A stretch of DNA of 64,000 bases, taken from contig CM055319.2 in NCBI GenBank assembly GCA_029255685.2, forward strand, positions 17,077,247 through 17,141,246, written 5' to 3'. Positions 37,192 through 50,210 of the stretch are shown piece after piece. The translations under genes and the position numbers were made by a program. This stretch comes from Silene conica (taxonomy: Eukaryota; Streptophyta; Magnoliopsida; Caryophyllales; Caryophyllaceae). The number at the start of each line of letters is the position of its first letter. Position 1 is the stretch's first letter. The notes beneath the pieces are model-generated. The model saw only the letters and a list, made by a program, of their open reading frames with translations. It searched no databases and had not been told where the DNA came from.

Positions 37192-37750
37192 TATTGGAAA
37201 TTAACTATCCGGTAAGATGACTACACTATAAAAGGTTGCATCTTTATGTTTTGGGGATAGCTAAAGTTATGCATGTTTTCGATGTTAGCCTAAACGCTGT
37301 GTCTGCATCATTTTGGTAATGTTATATTGTATAAGAAATTAGGCATCTTAATGTTAGTATCGGTACACTACAGTAATGATTTTTAGTTATTTGTCCTGAA
37401 ATTGGCAATCACCCACAAGACGTTGTTGTAAATTTGGCTGTAATGTGCTGTTGAAGACATTTTAGGCTACAACAGTGGCTAAAACTTACTCGTCTGTTGT
37501 TTAGCGATATTTTAGGCTACTGTAATGGTGTCTACTTATGTGTTCTGTAGAGGGTTGTTTGTTGTTCTGCTATGCTGATTGTCACTGCCGATGATGTCTG
37601 TATTCTTAATAGCTATCCAACAATTGAATTTGATATTTTGTGTCTGGAAAGCAGAGACAATATTATGTATTTGTGTGTCGTTCTTGTATGATCTCCAAAT
37701 TGATATAGTACACAATCATTCTTTGTTATTAGATACATGGAAAGTAAGCA

Positions 37751-37842
<92 letters not shown>

Positions 37843-38721
37843 TCGTAAGTCTCAAATAATGATGATTATTACGCGATGATACGTGAAGTAGCGTAGAACC
37901 ATTTCTGCACTCCATATCATTCTCCTATCCAAACAGTCGTAGCGTCTAAGTTAGACTGGTAAGGCTACCTCATGGATGAGTTTGTAATTCCAATTTTGCT
38001 ACAGGTAAGGCACTTAATAATAAGCAACAGACGCTTTACAAATTGCATTTAAATTACTGGTCAGGGTGTGTCAGGAAACTGAATTAGATTAGCATTATTG
38101 GCCACCCATGTCATTGCTTTAAAATAGTAGCTAGAAGCGTAAGTTAGAAAGAGATTGCAATTTATTAAAACCTGTGTAAAGGGTTTATAGGGTGTTTATA
38201 ATTAAATAATATGTTTAGGGTTTCAGAATTTACCGGAAACCTGTGAAAAAAGGCCGTACATGTAATATACATACAAGTGCAAGTTTTTCTCAGTCCCTGA
38301 TGTTATCCCCACTCACCCTATACGATATTTCAATAACAATCAGTTAAACAATAACAATCATACACATAAATAGAATTGTTGAGGCGAGCTTTAAAATGTT
38401 CAGAATATGACATAACACTTAGGAAGCGTAGTCAGATTAGTAACATCCGTTTAACAATACTATCAAGCATACTACAAATAACTACACAACAAACAATGGC
38501 ATATGATCCATCTACGATACGACGGTATTGCATCATTAGTGCCCCATACAGTTACCTGATTCCTGTTATTAGCTGCACTTAAACAGCTTAACAAAAGCTA
38601 CTTAATGATCCCAATTGTTTTTGTGTAGAAGAGTGATAGGTGCACTGTAAATGCACTAAAATAGCATACAATAAAACATTATCATAAAGTCTTAACAATC
38701 TTTAGCCTGGGGGGTGTAATT
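37192..38721. other. Intergenic between convergent F-box-like and RPA1-like genes
   Basis: Apart from the microsatellite there is no supported coding sequence. This is 3' flanking DNA for both neighbours. Confidence 0.5.
37754..37839. repeat. (AT)n microsatellite, ~86 bp
   Basis: This is an uninterrupted dinucleotide run. The IY-repeat reading frames here are artefacts of it. Confidence 0.95.
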
Positions 38722-41688
38722 TCACGGTGCGTGAACCGTAGAAGGTGATCCTGATTTGTCCTTCCTACATTTCCTCTTCGGTATGCTTGAGTGCGATGAA
38801 CTTAAAGGCACATCTTTTACTTTGTTAGTTCCTATTGGAGCAATAGAACTGTCAACCCTGTTTACACTGTCAACATCATTAATACCTGGCATGGATGTCT
38901 CATCTGAATGCTCGATGGTATTAGGAAAAGTGATATGCTTTCCATTGATGTCTTCCAAAACATTGCTTCCTTCAGGGTTAATTGATTCTGGGTTTAAACC
39001 AGCCTTGGGACGGCTAAGGTCAGTTTTGGCCAACACATCCTCGTCACCATTAACGACCACACGTCTCACGACCCACTGTAATATATTGTTTACTGAAAGT
39101 GTTCTAGCTGGAACAACTTGTGCTTTGAAAGGAGTCTGGGAGAGCAATTCTTTTATCGCCGTAAAAGTGTGAGCATCAGACTGCAAAGAATTTGCAGGAT
39201 TATTAAGCAGTAGTTGTAAAATATGAAAACCAATTTTCAAATATGTACACTTACAGCATGTTTCATGTGGAATATCTGAGGGGCAGTCATCCTAAACAGT
39301 TGTTCTGCAATTTCCGTGAACATAGTGAGAGGCAAGGTTCCTGTACCGTCGGATATATCGCAGTTAAATGTGACCCTGCAGTTAGTGTAAATCTGTTGGT
39401 TAGGATGTATGCCATCTAAATCTCCGTTTCTAATAATAGTTGTTTTGTAGCAGGAAATGCAGGAATCCAATTGAAAGAAGATCAGCGTAAACTTACTTAG
39501 GGACTGAAGTGCAGTCAGGTTTTGAACAGTTATTACATGTATATGTAGCACCCGGAGGTATGGTGGAGCGCTTCCAGCATTTTGAGCATCCCATGTAAGC
39601 ATTAATTTTCTCAAAGTCAATTTCAGGAATGGTAACTTCCAGCCAATGTTTTTCATCCTGCAATGTTGTTTTTGCCTGCAAACAGTTGTTTATATATGTG
39701 TAATTACTCAGTAACTATTTCATTAACTTATGTGTCTGATGGAGCATCAAATACTTTACTATAATAGCAGCTGTGTTATTATTAGCAACATTTTGGTTGT
39801 TTATCAATTCACATGTTGAATTTCAATGCAATTGTTTTGTGTATTTGCAGCCAAAATAAACACTAATGAAGTCCGCAAAGACAACTCCTACTAAATAATT
39901 GATACCTTCTTAGACCGTAGGGTTGAAATTTTGATTGGGTTGTCATTCAGTACATGCATCTTTACATTGAACAGTTTTGTCTGCAAATGCGACAGCGCTG
40001 TAACATGACTATTCATCCTGCATAAACATTTAGTTCTGGCATTATCAAAATTTTGATATATTAGACGTACCTTATGATTTAGCGATAATTAAAAGTTTGG
40101 ACAGTAGCAGGACGTAATAGCATTCGCCTTTTCACCAACAGGCTTATGTATAAAGACAGTTGAAGCACTTGTAGTCATTGAGAAACCTGTATCATTGCAC
40201 AGTATGCGAAGATTACTGTTACATATAAATTCTATTAGGATATCACAATAGCACAATGACTTGTAATTTCTAAAGGTTAAAGTGTGGAAGCCTATGGTAG
40301 TAGAATTTAGGACAACCTCTGTGCATAGATACTCGGAGTGCAGTTAAACCAACTGTTCTGAATTTACCACGAACGGGCATCAATAGAGTACAATCATCAT
40401 GAGCAAGATCATCCCAAACTGAAACTGACAGTGGCTGCACAGTGCTGCAAAAGGTTTTGTGTTAATACTATGAGGAATAGCGTAAATGTTATTACTGTTA
40501 GTCCTATAAATGGATGTAATGGCATCTTAGTAGCCATGTTTTCGCACCTGTGGTCAACCAATACAATTTCACGCACACTGGTTTCTCGTGTCTTAGATGT
40601 GAGCACCTTACGTGGCTGGTCTTCGACAAAGAGTACAACGCCCACTATGTCTACAAAGTATGCGAAGAATGTTAGCTGCATATTAAATATAATAAGGATG
40701 ATGTGGGCTTCACCCAGTGTACTCATTAGGAGTGTACTTAGAAGATATACCAAACATCTCACTATAATCAGGCGACCTGGGTAGTTGGTTAATGGGACAA
40801 TAATTGACATCTGTGCAGGCACCATCATCAGCAGGCACGATAATTGTACGGTTGTTAAAGGTCATTTGGTATCCAAGACCTGCACCATGGGTTTGGTACT
40901 CAGGTTTTACTGGACTGATATTTGCATCTGATATTTCATATCTACCATTGTGCTTGATAACATCCTCATATATCTCTACTTGATCATCAAATAAAGCACC
41001 GCGCATCTTATTACCCTTGTAAAACCAAAAAATAAACCCCCTTAAGTTACATTAGGATAACAAATGTATTTTGCTCTGTATTATTTTGTTCACTCCTAAA
41101 GCCAAACCTTCACTAAGACATCATGTATAAACACTGATGCAAAAGCATTTCTTAATGTAATCCAAGCTAGTAAAAGTATCCATGATCACCATTATTTTAC
41201 CAATGGTTACATATAGATGGAAGCTAATGAAGATGCAAACAGCATAGGTCTGTATTACAACGTCCACAGCTTCAATATTTTCAAATGTGAGTATATGTAT
41301 TTTTACTAAATTTTCATGATGTAATGGTATTTGTTCAGAAACTAATTTTATAGACCAAGTTTAATTTTAGATCAGCTATATAAAAGTATATATCTAAATG
41401 CATTAGGCATATATACTCATTAACATCTATTCACAATATCTGCTTTAATTGGTTTACCATAAACGAGCAGATAGTGTTATAATGGATTCGTAATCCATCA
41501 TAAATTTAGACGATATTTGAAGCAGTTAAAATAATTCGAAATACCTTATCATCTTCAAATAACAAACTCTGGTACCGAACTTTAACAGGAGACTCTTTTG
41601 GACGACGCTTTTCTACCACTTTTACGCTAACCTTGAATTTTTTGCTTTCGTTGGTTAGCTCATCAAGGAAGACCTTTTTAGATTTCAT
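38722..41688 (-). CDS. RPA1-like single-strand DNA-binding protein, copy 2 (9 exons, 545 aa)
   Basis: Exons (minus): 41545-41688, 40751-41015, 40548-40650, 40317-40444, 40114-40186, 39906-40017, 39497-39675, 39255-39429, 38722-39180. Phases agree at every junction and the total is 546 codons. Domains: OB fold A (exons 1-2, QVEIYEDVIKHNGRYEISDA), OB fold B (exons 3-4), and OB fold C with a zinc ribbon CxxC-13-CxxC (Cys 305, 308, 322, 325). A disordered tail of about 100 residues ends with a basic PKRKCRKDK, a possible nuclear signal. It would bind single-stranded DNA; plant Helitrons often encode such proteins beside the Rep/helicase. The exon 5 donor seems to have moved: the position used in the other copies reads CT, and an upstream ac|gt keeps the frame. 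It lies downstream of the Rep/helicase on the same strand. Confidence 0.85.
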
Positions 41689-42830
41689 TGCACTGCAAAA
41701 CGTTTAAGTCAAAAATGAACAAAAGGAAATTAAATTCGTCAGAATTCCGAATTAAATTTGCAGTATTAATGAGTTGCTTGTAAGTGGCCTGTAGATTATG
41801 GAACACCATAATCGTTTGTATAATACCGTTAGAGTATTAATATTTTTAGCAGTTTGTTAAATTCATACAACTATGTCTTCAACTAACTACTGTTAATGGA
41901 ATCAAATGAAATTAATGTAATAGAAATTCATACCTTTTAAGTCAGTTTGTTGATACTGCAAATGTGTGAAGGGATAAAGTGAAAGACTATGAGAGGGTAG
42001 TAGTTATATATCTATGTATATAATTGCAGTAGAGTGCATTGTTAGTGAAAACCCATACCTTATCATGTAGATTATATTAAGATTTATAGGGTAACTGTTC
42101 ATGTCAAACTATGTGTACTTGTCTATGAAACAGTACACAGTAGGAGTATGGTGTAAAGATTTGATATAAGGATTATGGTATGTCTGCGTGTTGTCAATCT
42201 GAAATTCGGAAAGTTAACATTACGATAAATACAGTGTTTGACATTGGAATACTACTTGATACTTTGAAGTGGATGGAAATAGAAAGAACATGGAATACCT
42301 AATTCTGTAAATCGGAAACCATTTCAAGCTTCGTAAATATCAATCTATGTGTTATGCCTGAACTCATATGCTTACACAGTTGTATTAATCTATAACGTTA
42401 AAGATTATATCATCTTCGAGTATCTTTGATTTGGCTTTAAACTGTTTTGCCAGATTTTTAGGAGTAACTAATTAAAGTATGACATGGATAGACCCCCCAG
42501 TATCTGGACTCATCGTTAATGCACAATACGCGATAGTATGCAAATGACACCTACAATCGAAATTATGCTTTGTCTTGCAAACTCGTCATATAATATGCAT
42601 ACCATCGTTGATCTTTAATAGGCCATCTCTGACAATCAGATATTATACGCATACCAGAATAAACGATTTATATAACTAATCTGTCAATAATGTAAGCAGC
42701 ATTACCTTTGTCATCTATAGTGTCATTCACCTGAATTAACAAACTATGTATTTCATAATTAGGGTTGGTACACAACTTAATTACAGACGACAAGTAAATA
42801 CATAAATACTACAGAAACCATTTTTAGAAT
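41689..42830. other. Spacer between RPA1-like copy 2 and the Rep/helicase
   Basis: About 1.1 kb without supported coding sequence. It presumably holds the 3' flank of the helicase gene and the promoter and leader of the RPA1-like gene. Confidence 0.4.
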
Positions 42831-45800
42831 CTATATAATACCTGCTAGCCTTAGGACTTCAAACGACACAAGGTTTCTGATAGAATTTATAGTCGTCCCT
42901 GAGTTGCTATTCGCTGCTACAACAGACACTTTCTTCGATTCCCTCACCCGCGACAATGCAACATACAGTTGTCCTGGCGAGAAACAGGGTTGGGGAAGGT
43001 ATACAACAACCCTGTCTAAGGTCTGACCTTGTGACTTATTTATGGTCATTGCAAAACTAAGCTTTATTGGAAACTGATTCCGCTGGAACTGAAATGGATA
43101 ATTTGAAGTGCTAGATGGACGCATCTTTATCCGGGGTATAAACACATGTTGGCCATTGTAATGACCATTGGTTATGATGCATTCGATCATATTTGGGGTG
43201 AAATCTGCACAAATTAGTCTTGTACCATTACAGAGCCCGGCAGATGGGAGAAGATTTCTCAACAGAATCACCGGAGCATTCCGTTTCAATTCTAACTTAT
43301 ACGGGCTCATGTCACCAGGACAAAGTGTGTTTATGAATTCTGAAGGGTATATATTGCAGTTTTCTGTTAACATTGAGTCGAACCCCTTATACACGACTGC
43401 TTCACCTGGGAACTTGTTGATCATGTACGTGTTTATATCATCAACATCGTCATTTATAGGCGTAAGTATAGACCTGTGGTTAAATATATTTACGCCTATA
43501 TTATTGACGTCAGCATCTGGATACACAAAATCAGCAACTGTGCTTATAAGATCTGTACCCATCCCAGATGTATCTAAAACTATCCCATCTGGTAATTCGA
43601 CCATCTCAGAATCAGATGTCTGTAACTCGCCATTGCCAAGAGACAGTAAGAATGCTGAGAAATCTGGATCAGTCTTAGCTCTTACATTGACAGTTAAGCT
43701 AAATTTTATAAGATGTGGCCAAATTTCAGAAGAGACCATTGTAGAGTGAACAATGTCACTATTTGATTTATTCGGAACGACTGGAAGAACCTGCCTAAAA
43801 TCCCCGCCAAATACAATAAGTTTGCCACCGAACAGGATATTAGGGTTGCATAGGTCTCGTAACAGCTTATCTAAGGCCTCAACGCTCTCCCTATGTGCCA
43901 TAGAAGCTTCATCCCATATTATCAATGTAGATACTTTAATTAACGCAGCAAGACTGCTCTGCTTTGGCACAGAACAAGATAAAGAAGCTTCAAAATCCAG
44001 AGGAAGTTTAAACCTTGAGTGAGCAGTTCTACCAGATGGGATATTTGCTGCGGCTATTCCCGAAGTAGCCGTTGCTAGAACAATTTTGCCCATCAGTCGT
44101 ATTTCTGCATACAGAGCATTGTACAGGTATGTTTTGCCTGTTCCTCCAGGACCGTCCACAAAAAAAGCCCCTGGCTTATTACAGGTAGCATGATTGATGA
44201 TCGTATCAAAAGCTTTCTGTTGCTCTGGGTTCAAGGTTTTGCGGCAAACCACACATTCGTCCGGAATTGGAGCTTTGAGTGCATCGATCGTATCTTGGGA
44301 TGTACGCATTTCTGCATCTTGTGGATTTATTAAACCTGACAAACCAAAACTCTTTAGAGACCTGCCCATCGCCTCTAATTGTTGTTCCAACCTTTTTACA
44401 GTGAGGACCTGCGCAGTGTATGCATCGGTTGGGTGTTCTCTTCTGAAGTCTTCTGATAACGAATTGTAATACCGTTCCCATAATGCTCCTGGATCTTTAG
44501 GTTGGCAAAATATCAGCAAAGTTGCGAATAGACGTCGCAACGCGACTGGCATTTGTACCATCGCAGCCTCATCTAAGCACAACTCTACCATGTTATCATC
44601 TTCAATGAGTTTCCTTTTTAGTGCCGCTTCTTGGAAGGTTGCACATTCATACCCGTCCACTACCTTCAAATCTGCAAACGACTTAGGTGCAGGCACGTGC
44701 GTTAACAACAACCGCAGAAAATACCGCTCCCCTTCCGAAGGAGCCACAAAAACGAGCCTAGATACGACACATGTCTTGTTCTTACGCTTTACCCAAGACC
44801 GCTCAGCCTGGACCCAACGGTAATGCTCAGTAAACGATCCGTAAAGGTATTTCCACTCAGGTTTTGCAGCGTTTTCAGTATTCAACCTGAAGAATTCAGT
44901 CAGAGGAGTACTAACGCGTCTTCTGTTGGACACTACATTAACCAAATTTTCGTGGGGTTTCATCTGTATAGGCTGCATACCATCTAAATGTACAGGAAGT
45001 GCCATCACTGCTGGATGAATTTCAAAGAGTTCGAAGCCATAAATACGCCACATTGCTTCTATAGGAGATACCCATCTACCTGACTGGTATTGCTGTATTT
45101 TGTCGACTACCTTAATTTCGCCTTCAGACTCAACATTGAATGATATTCTGTCGTGGCCCTTGTAAACATACTTGTATAGATATTTCACCGCTTGGATAGT
45201 TGAGCAGACCTCCACATTGATGTGACAATCAAAGAAGGCTATCAGGTATGGATTGTACGGGATTACCCAACGATTGTTAAGGTTTTGACCTCGTACCCGC
45301 ACAATATCATTGGTTGGTCGCCGCTTGTATACTGGGTAGCCATCTTCACTGTTAGTCGTCACAGCTGTGTATGGCTTAGGATACATAAACTTACACTGAC
45401 CTAGACTATCATCATGTTTCATACACGAACAGTCAGGATCCATCTTCCCACATGGTCCATGCATCATATGTTTTAACACTGATGCACGGAGGTTCCCATT
45501 AGCCTCAGAAGGTATTTCAGCTGATACGAACTTGTCAAAGTCGGCTGGGCAATTCATTCTACTCCCAGGCTTCATTATCAACAACAGATGCGCATGAGGT
45601 AGTCCTCTCTTTTGGAATTCAACCACATACACAAACGCAGCAACTTCCCCAAATATCTTTTCCTCAACCAATTTTTTTTTCAATAAAAGCAATTTAGCTC
45701 GAAATACTCTAGCTACCAAATCGGGCCGGTTCTGAGCTTCTTCCCCAGCCGCCAATTCATTTTTTATCTCAGGCCAATTTGCATTACAAGTTATTGTAAC

Positions 45801-47510
45801 AAAAAAATCTGGCTTTCCGTAACGCTGTACAAGTGCCATTGCATTTAAGTATCTCCTTTTCATATCCCGAGGTCCTCCAATATAAGTTGCTGGTAAAATG
45901 ACCCGTCTGCCAACATTTGCAGCGCACTGCTCCCCAGCATCAATTGTGTCAATCAAACCTTGGTATAACTCAGATCTTATTGTATCCTGATTATGCCTCA
46001 AATAATCTAACCTTGTGTTTTCCAATTTGACGTACATGTCCACAACATATTGCTGAAGACATCGCCCAGCTCTCAGCATCATATTACCTGGCCTATTCTG
46101 TAGTTTGTAACAATAGTACTCTCGGCAAGACACATTTTTTTCACTTGTATTAGTTTGAAAGGAGTTATCTGCCACGAGGTTAAAACACTATTAAATATCG
46201 TTATACAGATTAAATAGTTCATACTGTTGTTGGGGGTTTTGTAAAAATGCGAATTTATATTTTACAGTGATAACTTACGGTTTTCCTCAGACTGTAATAG
46301 AGATTCAGCATCTGGAAAACTGGATGGAAGTGGTGCTAAAGTCTGTGCAGGTGATGTTGTCTGACGTAGACCAACTTGCTTCTTCAGTCCCTGATGCCAT
46401 CCACATTCACCGTTTGGGAATAATAAGGGATATTGCAGTGGGTCATAACATCCATAGTAATGCATAACTCGGTGAGATGTTTGAGAATGGCTGGTTACTA
46501 ATATGTGTGGTCCATCAGTCTCACCAGATGTAGAGTTTTCGGGCCATATAGCAGCTACCTCGTTTGACGCAGGAGCATTGCTCACACGCTGATCCTGTCT
46601 AGGATTTTTTGTTATAACTATTTGACTATTGACGGTAAGGGGAACATCTTTTAGCGAACGGAAGAAACGCGCATATGGGTTAGTTTGGCTGACTTTCATT
46701 AGGATTTCTATAACAACCATATTCAGCTCGTTGAAACACGCCGCACGATTTGCAGCTTCATGTTGGCCATCGTAGAAGTACAACTGAAGATACTTTGGGT
46801 GAGTACCACATGGCAATAGATCTGGGACATTGTGATACATTTGACCATGTAGTTTGAACACATAGATACCCTTGATAGTTTTCGAGTCAAATTTACCTCC
46901 AATAGATGTAAAAGCGAACAAGTTATTGTACAAGCGAGCGTACACCCGGAAGTGGACCGAAATACCGTCTAATGAAGTGTATAACCTTGAAAGCAGCAAT
47001 GGGTACGTGTTGAACGGCAGGACAATTGATCCATTGCCACAACAGAAATTCTTAGTTTCATACACAAATTTCTTTGCAAAGCAATGTACACATGACTGCG
47101 CGTCTGGCAACTTGTAAGGAGTACCAACTAATGGCTGACCAATCATAGCAGCAGGTAACCCTGCAATTCCGAACAACAATACTAAACTATACCATACATA
47201 AGAAAATAATATACATTTCAGTTACAGAGGGACTCACCAATTTGTAATTGTAAACGGGGTCTTCCGGGACGCTTTGCGGCGACATCAACATCAGCATTTT
47301 TTAAGGTATGACTAAGTGCAAACAAGCAACTGTTAATAGTTCCCGACTGATAATATAGAAGGAACTAATTAAGGGCAAAGACGTTGTTCTACACTACCTT
47401 GTCACGATAGGATCAATCTGTTTTTGAGTCCTACATTTGCGTTTTTTTCGCCCACTTCCGTCCTTTTCCACATAATATGGGAAGCTGTCATCTGAATTCC
47501 AGAATGTCAG
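42831..47510 (-). CDS. Helitron Rep/helicase (RepHel), spliced and intact across the visible exons
   Basis: Exons (minus): about 47510-47398 (5' limit unresolved), 47311-47238, 47160-46279, 46168-42831. Phases are 2, 1 and 1 and join without stops, and one donor is consensus gtaagt. Rep domain: FVTITCNANWPEI (motif 1), GLPHAHLLL (HxH, metal binding) and KYLYKYVYKGHD (motif 3, two catalytic tyrosines), at roughly residues 125, 191 and 331 of the last exon. PIF1-type helicase domain: GPGGTGKT (Walker A, ~675), IIWDEASMAH (~752), FGGDFRQVLPV (~789) and a C-terminal NKSQGQTLDR/YVALSRV. The Helitron N-terminal segment PLLFPNGECGWH is in exon 3, and a basic GRKKRKCR patch is in exon 1. It drives rolling-circle-like transposition in the nucleus. 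All motifs are present, so it may be autonomous. The initiator ATG was not located. Confidence 0.93.
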
Positions 47511-48080
47511 CACTTACAACAAGTCTATGTTACATATAAAAATCTGGTTAAACACTATCGTAACGCACAACATACCCATTGCACAAGGACTACTGTAGAT
47601 CACGTATACAATGAGGTCTAATCCTTGCACCCTGCAGCATTGGAAACAGTAAAACATCGAGGGTTTTAACGTATATGGACGTATCGCCAGCAGAATAAAA
47701 CCTCAAGGACAAAATGTATACGCTCGTAAGCATAATAGTTAACAATCGTCAAATCTGAAGAGGTGCTATTGTATTGCCGAAACAAAGCACTGAAAATGCA
47801 ACTACGTGTTGACAATAACAAGTGGACAACGGAACGTTGTCAATACTAAGAAGTAGTTGCGCAGCCTAACCATCACTTGTTGTATAGATTTTATAAAAGG
47901 CATAAAATTGATCATTAACAAAGCAAAAGATAGTGATAAAACAGAATACAATAACGGATCACATAATCCACAAAACTAATATTCTATGAATAATAAGATC
48001 CCTCTTAACATAACACTGCTAAACACCAGCTCTCATCTATGAGCAAATTTCCAAAAAAGGCAGCAATTACTATTAAAGCT

Positions 48081-49094
48081 TCAAAGTAACTTGGAAGGTT
48101 TGTAGAACACGCTCCTTTTAGAGACAGGTTTGGGATATGGAACAATCTTGGTAGTTCGAGACGTACAGCCACGTATATCGACTAACTGTGGGGGTGTTTT
48201 CTGCTTTTTGGGTGGCGGTGGTGGGTATAATTGACCAGGAATCGTGTGTGGAGAACTCTTAGGGGTAATACATTCGTCTTCATCTAAGACTACAGTTCCT
48301 GGAAACTCTGTTTGAATACTGGGAGGTGTTTCCTGAGATGCTGACAAGCGCTTCTGAAGTTTTTCGAAATAGTTCCTAGCACATTCGCATGTCAACGCAG
48401 CTAGCTTAACTTCTTCAGGTGCATAATTAGCATCGATCAGGTCAATATTATATATAGGAATCAGATATTCGATAGTTTTATAAGCAAGGTTCCGCTCCGA
48501 TGCAGTCTCAGATGAAGCTATTTCACCTACAATATGCGTAGGACCACACTCTACCCTATCATGGTTTATAGTCAACCATGATGTGAAACAGTGAGGTGTT
48601 TGCTCTAATGTGGTGATAGAGCTGCACTTGATAGGGATCTTATTAACAACCACACGCAAGATAGACACCATGTCTAACGCAAGTGATTGGTAATGACACA
48701 TCTCATGGCACACGAATTCTTCTACTAATGGAACTTTAGGAAACCCCATAGATTTGCGTTTCAGTTCCTCATGTTTCAATCTCCATAGATTTGCACACCT
48801 CTCATGCGCCTGTTTGGTGGCAGCTGTGAAATCACCAATATAAATGTCGAATTTCTCTATTAAATCAGTTACAGCTAGTCTGGCTGCTTGCTCACAGGAC
48901 TCTTCGAAGTTAGATGACGAACCACCTATGAAGACATAGTCCTCATGTTCTAAATTGTTTCTCACGGTGACAGACCCAACGTGATGTACTTTATCGTACA
49001 GGGCATAGTGGGGCTTCTCGAATTCCAGAAATTCAGTAATTCTACCCAGTAAAGGTCGGAAAGGAATTGAGATTGTTAACACTGGAGACGTCAT
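48081..49094 (-). CDS. Protein with two dsRNA-binding-like repeats, 337 aa
   Basis: This is a single open frame from the ATG at 49094. Two similar segments stand out. Segment 1, about residues 25-85, has VGSVTVRN..YVFIGGSSSNFEE then AARLAVTDLIEKF. Segment 2, about 170-235, has a diverged strand part and ASERNLAYKTIEYLIPIYNI. The pattern of a beta hairpin, then a G/S-rich turn, then an AA..A...L helix resembles dsRNA-binding motifs; this is a structural reading, not a family match. The C-terminal ~80 residues are proline-rich (a PPPPP run) and end basic. It lies just upstream of the Rep/helicase on the same strand. A partial paralogue lies at 63549-64000. It could be a Helitron accessory gene or a captured host gene. 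Confidence 0.5.
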   Translation of the reverse strand: MTSPVLTISIPFRPLLGRITEFLEFEKPHYALYDKVHHVGSVTVRNNLEHEDYVFIGGSSSNFEESCEQAARLAVTDLIEKFDIYIGDFTAATKQAHERCANLWRLKHEELKRKSMGFPKVPLVEEFVCHEMCHYQSLALDMVSILRVVVNKIPIKCSSITTLEQTPHCFTSWLTINHDRVECGPTHIVGEIASSETASERNLAYKTIEYLIPIYNIDLIDANYAPEEVKLAALTCECARNYFEKLQKRLSASQETPPSIQTEFPGTVVLDEDECITPKSSPHTIPGQLYPPPPPKKQKTPPQLVDIRGCTSRTTKIVPYPKPVSKRSVFYKPSKLL

Positions 49095-49682
49095 TTCCTG
49101 TCAATAAGATATCTCAAACAAAATAATAATTCTGAGTTGAATGCATACAAAAAACAACATTTTGAGGTGTATAAAACAACCAATGCAATAGTGCTTACCA
49201 ATGTACTCAACAAAAGATATATTATATATCAAGAACTCTGTATGTTGCAAACTTATGTTATACAATTGCATATAAGCTACCAGATACTAACACAAAAAAT
49301 AATTAACAGACTGCACAGAATGTATATTGATCAATATATGAGCATGTTTGTGGGAAATCCGTAAAAAAGTACTTGCATTAGTTTGTGTCATTTCTGTATT
49401 GTTTGACGACGATATTTCATGTAAATACCATATTTTAGTGAATGATACCCTATTTAAACAACAACAGAAACCATTCCTAATACATAAATGTTAATGCATT
49501 TTGTTATTTTTAAAAAACGGAATCGTGCTAACACCTCACAATTAATGAAGCAAAAAAAAGGAAAAAAATTAACTACCTGCAAGATAAACTTCAAATTCCT
49601 TTTACACAATAAAGGGTTGAGCTTATTAGTAGAAGTAGTTAATATGGTAATGATATGTTGATGTTATTTCTTTATACCACCA

Positions 49683-49815
<133 letters not shown>

Positions 49816-49909
49816 AGATTTAATAATGCCGACGTTCATTTACAGGATCCCGAACATTGACGTAAGTTAAATCAGATCCTTATAAGATAAGTTTATTGTA
49901 AAATGATAA

Positions 49910-50210
49910 ATCGACCATTTCCAAGCAATAACTCAATTTAATCGAGTCAATTGTACATTAAGCCTTAATCTCTCCTTATTGACCTTGCCTACTTACACGC
50001 TCCCAAGCATTTTTTTTTTTTAAAATGGTTAAAACTAATTAAAATGTGCCACGAATGAGGTCGATTGGCAAGTCAATTTGCCTCAAATAATGTCAATTTC
50101 TGTCTTAAATTGACTTGAGTCAATTATAAAAAAATCCTTAATTATAATTAACTTAACTCGACCTCATATTGACCTCCCAATCGTCCTTGGTTGGGTGTGT
50201 TTAAAAAACA
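49910..50210 (+). repeat. MITE-like repeat, copy 1
   Basis: It shares 'gagtcaattgta.attaagccttaat', 'atgaggtcg.ttgg' and 'attaacttaactcg.cc' blocks with 54262-54632 in the same order. The ends (gaccatttccaagc and ..ttggttgggtg) are weakly inverted. Confidence 0.5.

Noticed and set aside
37579..37915. IY-repeat proteins on both strands
   Set aside because: Both are translations of the (AT)n microsatellite.
40651..40722. Frameshift in RPA1-like copy 2 between exons 2 and 3
   Set aside because: An apparent break vanishes when the donor g|gtatat at 40750 and the acceptor tttgtag at 40651 are used. Phases then match copy 3.
43168..45404. Plus-strand open frames opposite the Rep/helicase
   Set aside because: They are antisense to a long, motif-rich coding exon and have no motifs of their own.
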